A stretch of DNA of 64,000 nucleotides, taken from G016756615 sp050958605. GTDB taxonomy: Bacteria > Pseudomonadota > Alphaproteobacteria > Rhizobiales > Rhizobiaceae. Both the position numbers and the translations under genes were made by a program. How positions within the stretch are numbered: position 1 is the stretch's first letter; each line of letters starts with the position of its first letter. Below are positions 58,324-64,000 of the stretch, one piece after another. The notes under the pieces were generated by a model. It saw only the letters and a list, made by a program, of their open reading frames with translations, did not search any database and was not told the origin of the DNA. The stretch spans positions 372,001 through 436,000 of the forward strand of contig NZ_JBJHDO010000002.1 in NCBI RefSeq assembly GCF_050958605.1, given 5' to 3'.

Positions 58324-59457
58324 TTAGTCCGCGCGTGTGAGGCGAATGATCGAGCCATTGCTTTGGTCGGTGAGCAGCCAAACCGAGCCGTCGGGGGCGA
58401 CATTGACGTCCCGGATGCGGCCGAATTCACCTTCCAAGATGCGCTCCTCGCCGACGATCTTGCCGGCCCGGTCCCGGTCGAGCCGCACAAGAAGTTCGAA
58501 TTTCAAGGAGCCGACGAGGAGGTCTCCTTTCCATTCCGGAAACATGTTTCCTTGGTAGGAGGCGAGCCCTGACGGAGCGATGGACGGATCCCAGTGGTAG
58601 AGGGGCTGCTCGTAGCCTTCTGCTGCCGTGCCGACGCCGATCTTGGAGCCGGAATAGTTGACGCCGTAGGAGATCACGGGCCAGCCGTAATTGCGGCCGG
58701 CCTGCGGCTGGTTCACCTCGTCCCCGCCTCTCGCGCCATGTTCGACCGTGGCGAGACCGTCCCAGACGGGATCGAAGGCAGCGCCCTGGATGTTGCGATG
58801 GCCCTTCGACCACAACAGAGGCAGCCACCCATCGGGCTTGGGATTGTCCTTGGGGGCCGAGCCGTCTGGATTGATGCGGATAACGGCGCCGGCGCTGTCC
58901 GCCATGTCCTGGGCACGGTCGCCCTGGCCACGGTCGCCGGTGGTGATGAAGAGGGTGCCGTCGGAATGGAACACCAGACGAGAGCCGAAATGCTGCCCCT
59001 TGCCGGTTTTCCTGGCCATCGAGAAGACGACATCGACATCCTCCAGTCTTGGTTTGCCGTCGTCGCGGACCAGTCGTGCCCGCGCTACCGCTGTTCCCGC
59101 GCCGCCTTTGCCGGGTTGTGAAAAACTGAAGAAGATCATGCCAGAAGTGGAGAAATCCGGTGCGGCGACGACGTCCAGCAGGCCACCCTGACCTTGCGCC
59201 CACACTTTGGGCACCCCCTGGAGCGGACCGGACAGCGACCCGTTGCTGAGTATGCGCATGCGACCCGGCCGCTCCGTCACGATCGCGCTGCCGTCAGGCA
59301 GGAAATCGAGACCCCAGGGATGCTCGAGCCCGTCGGCGAGGGTGGTGGCCTGCACATTGACCGTGTCGGTCCTGAAGGTTCGGCTTTCCGCGGCCGATCC
59401 GGCGACGGGAAGGCTGGCGGCTGAAAGGGCGGCGAGGATGCGCAAGCTCTGGAACAT
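58324..59457 (-). CDS. PQQ-type aldose sugar dehydrogenase (YliI-like)
   Basis: 377 residues. Signal peptide (MFQSLRILAALSAASLPVAGSA) and six-bladed propeller of the glucose/sorbosone dehydrogenase family: LEHPWGLDFLPDG, GGLLDVVAAPDFS, GHRNIQGAAFDP, and HGARGGDEVNQPQAGRNYGWP with the PQQ-binding residues. It oxidises aldoses in the periplasm and feeds electrons to the respiratory chain if PQQ is made. The start is uncertain: the ATG at 59457 fits the signal peptide, another is at 59514 (GAGGA 12 bases ahead). It is divergent from greA. Confidence 0.86.
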   Translation of the reverse strand: MFQSLRILAALSAASLPVAGSAAESRTFRTDTVNVQATTLADGLEHPWGLDFLPDGSAIVTERPGRMRILSNGSLSGPLQGVPKVWAQGQGGLLDVVAAPDFSTSGMIFFSFSQPGKGGAGTAVARARLVRDDGKPRLEDVDVVFSMARKTGKGQHFGSRLVFHSDGTLFITTGDRGQGDRAQDMADSAGAVIRINPDGSAPKDNPKPDGWLPLLWSKGHRNIQGAAFDPVWDGLATVEHGARGGDEVNQPQAGRNYGWPVISYGVNYSGSKIGVGTAAEGYEQPLYHWDPSIAPSGLASYQGNMFPEWKGDLLVGSLKFELLVRLDRDRAGKIVGEERILEGEFGRIRDVNVAPDGSVWLLTDQSNGSIIRLTRAD

Positions 59458-59656
59458 CTGATCGACATAAGCGTTCGGCTGGTCCTTGCAAGCAAGCAGG
59501 GCGGTGACAGGCATCAAAAGCCGTGTATCCTCGATCACAACAGGGTGAGGGCGAATCAAGCAAGCGTTTGGGCAAAGATTCTCTTGGCTGCAGCCGCCGA
59601 GGGAAGGGGAATTAAGACTTGCGGCCGCGACCAAATCATCAAAACCGGATTTTTAG

Positions 59657-59685
59657 CGTGAAAATACCGGAAGCGTTGCTATATT
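59657..59685 (+). promoter_or_regulatory. Candidate greA promoter
   Basis: CGTGAA (59657-59662, 4 of 6 to the alphaproteobacterial CTTGAC), 17-bp spacer, TATATT (59680-59685). The predicted start of the message is near 59692, giving a leader of about 100 bases before the greA ATG. Confidence 0.5.
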
Positions 59686-59709
59686 ACGGAAGTTCGAAAT
59701 GAGACGGCT

Positions 59710-59745
59710 CCGCCAGCCTAGGGCTGCCGGACCGTTTTCTTTTTG
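59710..59745 (+). terminator. Leader terminator in the greA 5' region
   Basis: CCGCCAGCC-TAG-GGCTGCCGG (59710-59730, one mismatch) followed by a T-rich tract with TTTTCTTTTT. It lies about 18-50 bases after the predicted start of transcription and 50 bp before greA. A short RNA of roughly 50 bases would end here, with read-through needed for greA. Confidence 0.6.
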
Positions 59746-59793
59746 CCGTACGGCCAGGATGATGCCGTAGGGCGGACAAGAGAAGAGGTTGAA

Positions 59794-60267
59794 ATGAACA
59801 AGGTCCCGATGACCGCAAACGGGTTCCAGACGCTGAAGGAAGAGCTTCGCTGGCGTCAGCAAGAGGAACGTCCGCGCATCATCGAAGCGATTTCGGAAGC
59901 ACGCTCGCATGGCGACCTCTCGGAGAACGCGGAATATCACGCCGCGAAGGAGGCGCAGAGCCTCAACGAGGGACGTATCGCCGAGCTCGAGGATCTCATC
60001 GCGCGTGCCGAAGTGATCGACGTTTCCAAGCTTTCCGGTGACAAGATCAAGTTCGGCGCGACCGTCGTGCTTGTCGATGAGGACACCGAGGAAGAGAAGA
60101 CCTACCAGATCGTCGGCGATCAGGAGGCGGACGTGAAGTCGGGGCGGATCTCCATTTCGTCCCCGATCGCCCGCGCGCTGATCGGCAAGGAGGTGGGCGA
60201 CGCCATCGAAGTCAACGCACCCGGCGGCGCTCGCGGCTTCGAAATCGTTCAGGTCAATTTCATCTAA
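59794..60267 (+). CDS. greA: Transcription elongation factor GreA
   Basis: 157 residues, full length. N-terminal coiled coil with the acidic tip DLSENAEYHAAKEAQ (the D-x-S-E-N-A-E-Y signature) and a C-terminal FKBP-like domain. It binds in the secondary channel of RNA polymerase and rescues backtracked complexes. GAGG lies 6 bases before the ATG. The gene has its own leader terminator upstream (59710-59745), which suggests attenuation. Confidence 0.96.
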   Translation: MNKVPMTANGFQTLKEELRWRQQEERPRIIEAISEARSHGDLSENAEYHAAKEAQSLNEGRIAELEDLIARAEVIDVSKLSGDKIKFGATVVLVDEDTEEEKTYQIVGDQEADVKSGRISISSPIARALIGKEVGDAIEVNAPGGARGFEIVQVNFI

Positions 60268-60342
60268 TCAAGCAAATCGAACCGGACACCGGATCGGATC
60301 TCGGAAGGTTTCGATCCGAAAAGTCTGGCGCCGCTCGGCGGG

Positions 60343-61308
60343 TCACATTGGCTGGCCGAGCATTTCATTGGCTATGCCGACAACGCGCGCCGGCGTGACC
60401 GCCACGCCGGGCGTTTCTCTCTCCAGCACGATGGAATGCGGCCCCAATGGCCCCGTCAGCCCCGGTTGCGTGGCCAGGAAGATGGCGATCGTCGGTAGCC
60501 CGAAGGCGCTGGCGAGATGCGTCAGCCCCGTATCTGCCCCGATCACCAAGGTCGCGCGGCCGATCTCGGCAGCGATTGTGGCGAGCGGCGAACGATCGAT
60601 GACAGCCGACTGCGGCACCGCCTGCGCGATTGCCTGCGCCACGGCTCGCTCCGCCGGGTTCGACCAAGTCGTCACCGGCGTCAGCCCGCGTGTCGCCAGT
60701 GCTCTGGCCACGGCGATCCAGGATTCGACCGGCCATTTCTTGCTTTCCCAACTGGTTCCGTGGAGCAGGAAAACCGTACGGTCTCCATAACGGGGCGTCT
60801 GAGCGACTGGAGCGACGATGCCGTTGTCGAGGCGATCCAGGTCCGGCTGATAGCCGAGTGCCGCGCCGAAGAGCAGCCTGGTCCGAGTGATCGCGTGAAG
60901 ATCGCGCGCCACACTGAAGCGATGGCGATAAAACAGAGCCGAGAGGCTCTCTCTTACGCTTTGCCTGTCGAAGCCCGCAATGGGTGCTCCGGCCATTCTG
61001 GCCAGAAACACACTTTTGAGGAGGCCTTGCGCGTCGATCACGAGGTCGTAGCGGCGTTCGCGCATGTCGCGCTTGACGTTGTCGACGGCCGATCGCGTCT
61101 CGCTGGAGAGCGCGCTCTTGCGCCAACTGCGGAGGGCAACCTTGTGGATATGGCCGATCCCCGGATGCAGGGCGACGAGGCCCGCGAAGGGCTCTTCCAC
61201 GCACCAGTCCAGCGAGAGATCCGCGCGCGCGGTCAGCGCATCGGTCACTGCGGGGAAGGTGTGGATGACGTCACCCATCGACGACGTCTTTACGATAAGC
61301 ACCCTCAT
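60343..61308 (-). CDS. waaC: LPS heptosyltransferase I
   Basis: 321 residues of GT9 fold. Starts MRVLIVKTSSMGDVIHTFPAV with the family LGDVI-type loop. It has HGTSWESKKWP (ADP-heptose site), DTGLTHLASAFGLPTIAIF near the C-terminus. It adds the first heptose to the Kdo of the LPS core. Its ATG overlaps the stop of waaF by four bases (ATGA). The longer frame upstream (ATG 61434) is inside waaF and is not used. Confidence 0.93.
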   Translation of the reverse strand: MRVLIVKTSSMGDVIHTFPAVTDALTARADLSLDWCVEEPFAGLVALHPGIGHIHKVALRSWRKSALSSETRSAVDNVKRDMRERRYDLVIDAQGLLKSVFLARMAGAPIAGFDRQSVRESLSALFYRHRFSVARDLHAITRTRLLFGAALGYQPDLDRLDNGIVAPVAQTPRYGDRTVFLLHGTSWESKKWPVESWIAVARALATRGLTPVTTWSNPAERAVAQAIAQAVPQSAVIDRSPLATIAAEIGRATLVIGADTGLTHLASAFGLPTIAIFLATQPGLTGPLGPHSIVLERETPGVAVTPARVVGIANEMLGQPM

Positions 61309-62306
61309 GCGACTGCCCGCATCAGCTTCCGGGCGGCCGCCAGGACGCGATCCGCGTCGAGCTTGTTCAAACAGTCGAGATGGCCGAGCGGGCAGACGCG
61401 CTGATGGCAAGGCGAGCAGTCGAGATGGAGCCACACCAGATCCCGCTGGTCGCTCAGTGGGGGAGTATTCTCCGGAGAGGTCGAGCCGTAGACCGCGACC
61501 ACGGGAGTGCCCACTGCCGCCGCGATATGCATCAATCCGCTGTCGTTCGACACGGCCAGCCGCGCCGCCGCGATCAGATCGATGGCATCTTCCAGTCGTG
61601 TGGTCCCGGCAAGATCGATCGCGCCTGGTGCGAGATCGGCGATCTCGCTGGTCACCGGCTTGTCGTTGGCCGAGCCGAACAGGGCGACCTGCAGGCCGTC
61701 CTCCATCATCTTGCGGGCAAAGGCAGCGTATTTTTCAGACGGCCAGCGCTTTGCCGGGCCGAATTCCGCGCCGGGCATCAGTGCGACAAATTGCTTCTCC
61801 GGCAGGCTGTGCCGGGCAAGGAGCGCCACCTGGTTGTCCTTGTCGATCGCGAGTTGCGGAGGCTGGAAGGTTCCGCCACGGGCCAGGCCGAAGAACGCCT
61901 GGGCCGTTTTGCGCTTTATCGCGTCGGGCAGGGGAACGATGTCGTTGATCAGGCCATAGCGCATTTCACGCCGGTGCCCCGTGCGTCGCGGTATGCCGGC
62001 GAAGAATGGCACGAGCGCCGACTTCCAGCTTCCCTGCATGACGAATGCCTGGTCGTAGCGGCCTTTCAGCGAACGGCCGATGCGGCGCCGCAGGCCGAAC
62101 TCCAGCTTCTTGCGTGAGAACGGAGCATCGATGCGGGTTCGCACTTCAGGCATGCGGCCGACGAGCGGTGCTGCCCAGGCCGGGGCCATGACGTCGATCA
62201 CCGCGCCCGGGTGGATCTGCCGAAGCGCGATGAACAGCGATTGCGCCATCACCATGTCGCCCACCCAGCGCGGGCCGATCACGAGAATCGATGGGCCTTC
62301 AGCCAT
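61305..62306 (-). CDS. waaF: LPS heptosyltransferase II
   Basis: 333 residues of GT9 fold. PSILVIGPRWVGDMVMAQSLFIAL at the start, AEFGPAKRWPSEKYA and SNDSGLMHIAAAVGTPVVAVYG-type heptose sites. It adds the second inner-core heptose. It overlaps hldD by 28 bp and waaC by four, so the three are translated as one unit hldD-waaF-waaC. Confidence 0.93.
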   Translation of the reverse strand: MAEGPSILVIGPRWVGDMVMAQSLFIALRQIHPGAVIDVMAPAWAAPLVGRMPEVRTRIDAPFSRKKLEFGLRRRIGRSLKGRYDQAFVMQGSWKSALVPFFAGIPRRTGHRREMRYGLINDIVPLPDAIKRKTAQAFFGLARGGTFQPPQLAIDKDNQVALLARHSLPEKQFVALMPGAEFGPAKRWPSEKYAAFARKMMEDGLQVALFGSANDKPVTSEIADLAPGAIDLAGTTRLEDAIDLIAAARLAVSNDSGLMHIAAAVGTPVVAVYGSTSPENTPPLSDQRDLVWLHLDCSPCHQRVCPLGHLDCLNKLDADRVLAAARKLMRAVA

Positions 62307-63229
62307 GCGACATAGTCTTTCGTGCCAGTTCTGACGTCGCGGAAGGCGCCATTGTAGCCGGCCGTGCGCAACCGCGTCATATCAGCCTGCGTAAAGCTCT
62401 GATAGCGGCCCTTGAGGTGATCGGGAAAATCGATGAACTCGACCTGACCTTTGCCGAGCTCGGCAATCACGGTGTCGGCGATGGCCCGGAAGGGCTCGGC
62501 TCGGCCGGTGCCGCAATTGAAAATGCCGCTGACACCACGGTTCCATAGCCAAAGATTGACGTCCGCCACGTCCTCGACATGGATGAAGTCGCGGCTCTGG
62601 TCACCCGGGCCATAGCCATCATAGGCACCGAAGAGCTTCGGGTTCTCGCCGCGCTCGACCTGGTTGAACAGGTGGAAGGCGACGGAAGCCATCGACCCCT
62701 TATGGGACTCGCGCGGGCCGTACACGTTGAAATAGCGCAGCCCTGCAACGGGTGAATGCTCGGCCGGCAACACCTTGGCACGCACATAATCGTCGAAGAG
62801 CTTCTTGGAGTAGCCATAGACGTTGAGGGGCCGCTCCAACTCCGGTTCCTCGCGGAATTCGGAAGCGCCGCCATAGACCGCGGCCGACGACGCATAAAGA
62901 AATGGGATGCGCCCATTCAGGCAATAATGCAGGAGCTTCTTGGAATAGGCATAGTTCACTTCCATCATGAACTTGCCGTTCCATTCCGTGGTAGCCGAAC
63001 AGGCGCCCTGATGGAACACCACGTCCATGGGACCGATCGCGTCGCGCTCGATCAGAGCGAGGAACTCGTCCTTGTCCAGGTAGTCCTCGATGGCGAGATC
63101 GGCGAGATTGCGGAATTTCGTGCCGTCGGTCAGATCGTCGACGACCATGATATCGGAGCGGCCAGCCGCATTCAGCGCTGCAACGATGTTGCTGCCGATC
63201 ATGCCCGCGCCACCGGTTACCACGATCAT
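62279..63229 (-). CDS. hldD: ADP-L-glycero-D-manno-heptose-6-epimerase
   Basis: 316 residues of the SDR family. NAD-binding MIVVTGGAGMIGSNIV, the catalytic YGYSKK (Tyr-x-x-x-Lys) and the YFNVYGPRE segment are present. It converts the D,D to the L,D form of ADP-heptose. It starts the LPS-core run and is divergent from hldE, with a 198-bp shared upstream region. Confidence 0.95.
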   Translation of the reverse strand: MIVVTGGAGMIGSNIVAALNAAGRSDIMVVDDLTDGTKFRNLADLAIEDYLDKDEFLALIERDAIGPMDVVFHQGACSATTEWNGKFMMEVNYAYSKKLLHYCLNGRIPFLYASSAAVYGGASEFREEPELERPLNVYGYSKKLFDDYVRAKVLPAEHSPVAGLRYFNVYGPRESHKGSMASVAFHLFNQVERGENPKLFGAYDGYGPGDQSRDFIHVEDVADVNLWLWNRGVSGIFNCGTGRAEPFRAIADTVIAELGKGQVEFIDFPDHLKGRYQSFTQADMTRLRTAGYNGAFRDVRTGTKDYVAWLKAHRFS

Positions 63230-63427
63230 CGGTTTCTCCTGCCGTCGGTCCGTTCGGCGCTCTCTTAGACGTTTTCGCGACGAATGGTGAACGGAAAATT
63301 GGTCGATAGGAGCTTCGGCCTTGGTGGCAGCTCATCTATCGGCGCTATTTGCATTCACCATTGTCCATTCACGGTTCGCATTCGGGTGCCGGTTGCGTCC
63401 CGGTATTTTGCAGTATATCCGCAGCGC

Positions 63428-64000
63428 ATGAGCGAATTCTCGGGCAAAACCCAGCAACAGGAACCGATGGCGGCCACGCGAAGCCCCACCGATCTCTTGA
63501 CGGCAATCGACCGGTTCCGTGAAGCGAAGGTGCTCGTTGTCGGGGACTTCATCCTTGATCGTTTCGTTCGCGGGGTGATCGAACGCATCTCGCCGGAGGC
63601 GCCGATCCCTGTCCTGCATGGACGCGATGAGACTTTCACGCTGGGCGGCGCAGGCAATGTCGTGTCGAACATCGTATCGCTCGGCGGGTCGGCCTTGCCG
63701 GTCGCGGCCGTCGGCAACGATGCCGCCGGTCGCACGATCGTCGCGACGCTGGAGAACCAGGGCGTGGACGTTTCCGGCATCCTGACCGACCCGTCGCGCA
63801 TGACATCCTCCAAGTCCCGATTCAGCGCGCTCAATCAACAGGTGCTGCGCTTCGACGAAGAGGAGATACGGCCCCTTTCCGGTGATCATAGGCAAGCGAT
63901 CGTCGAGCGTTTCCGCAGGCACCTGCCGCTTGCCGATATCGTCGTGCTTTCCGACTATGGCAAGGGGATGCTGCTCGACGGGGTCGCGGCCGAACTGATC
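63428..64000 (+). CDS. hldE: Bifunctional heptose-7-phosphate kinase/heptose-1-phosphate adenylyltransferase (partial)
   Basis: The first 191 codons are present; the frame is open to the window end. The N-terminal ribokinase-like kinase domain is seen in VLVVGDFILDRFVRGVIERISPEAPIPV, GGAGNVVSNIVSLGG and VVLSDYGKGML. The C-terminal adenylyltransferase would lie past the window. It makes ADP-D,D-heptose, the substrate of the divergent hldD product. ATG 63428 has an optional second start at 63467. Confidence 0.93.
   Translation, partial: MSEFSGKTQQQEPMAATRSPTDLLTAIDRFREAKVLVVGDFILDRFVRGVIERISPEAPIPVLHGRDETFTLGGAGNVVSNIVSLGGSALPVAAVGNDAAGRTIVATLENQGVDVSGILTDPSRMTSSKSRFSALNQQVLRFDEEEIRPLSGDHRQAIVERFRRHLPLADIVVLSDYGKGMLLDGVAAELI

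Noticed and set aside
1..64000. CRISPR arrays, tRNA, rRNA, insertion sequences, prophage genes
   Set aside because: No regularly spaced direct repeats, no cloverleaf or rRNA-like stretch, no transposase or phage structural protein was recognised in any frame read.

Overview
The window reads as a stretch of alphaproteobacterial chromosome from a member of the Rhizobiales, most likely a Phyllobacteriaceae-type bacterium (Mesorhizobium/Aminobacter/Nitratireductor-like). The evidence is high GC with strong Shine-Dalgarno sites, the petABC cytochrome bc1 operon, a petP-petR type regulator pair, the rplY-pth-ychF block, a BA14K-family protein, tandem extensin-like proteins, a UvrB with long rhizobial-type extensions, and RIME-like intergenic palindromes. 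No rRNA, tRNA, CRISPR, prophage or insertion sequence is visible. Species-level identity is not claimed.

Layout. 1-5.3 kb: a SoxR-type promoter at the left edge, trmL on the minus strand, then a tandem pair of ABC exporters and a small unknown protein. 5.6-9.0 kb: petABC and apt. 9.1-12.9 kb (minus): an ECF42-type sigma factor with its DGPF/YCII partner, two overlapping MaoC dehydratases and a CorA transporter. 13.3-16.2 kb: a DUF2892 protein (plus), then rplY-pth-ychF (minus). 16.4-20.7 kb: a DUF1127-like microprotein, an unknown Cys/His protein, a LysR regulator and a chromate-resistance pair (rhodanese-ChrB fusion, ChrA). 20.7-26.5 kb (minus): lgt, midA-like, pgeF, an M24-fold protein, a lipoprotein and prs. 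26.7-28.2 kb (plus): ubiK-like, ybjN-like, csaA. 28.7-32.7 kb (minus): petP-like MarR, petR-like response regulator, EnvZ-like kinase and a GT4 glycosyltransferase, divergent from ilvE.

33.9-38.1 kb: a glycine-rich membrane protein, an MBL hydrolase, a BA14K protein, two tandem cold-shock genes and a CapA-like protein. 38.2-43.8 kb: a siderophore uptake locus with AraC regulator, TonB receptor, periplasmic binding protein and a DUF2218-SIP ferric reductase. 43.9-47.0 kb: uvrB. 47.0-51.3 kb: palindromic repeats, a KTSC protein, a sugar-acid dehydratase and a GMC oxidoreductase. 51.5-59.5 kb: thioesterase, HxlR regulator with divergent flavin reductase, CBS-domain membrane protein, two extensin-like proteins, DUF3775, DUF486, TPR and PQQ-type sugar dehydrogenase genes. 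59.6-64 kb: greA, then the heptose/LPS-core genes hldD-waaF-waaC with a divergent hldE cut by the window end.

Most genes are ordinary chromosomal ones. The signals most worth a second look are regulatory. A 37-bp element shared by the lysR gene and the DUF1127-like microprotein sits exactly against their promoters. A perfect 23-bp dyad lies over the petP/ilvE divergent promoter. The greA gene has a short leader ending in a terminator hairpin, like the GraL arrangement of E. coli. The two cold-shock genes carry the same element exactly 169 bp upstream of each start. UvrB carries a repeated SLF-K-LDEMG motif in its C-terminal tail.
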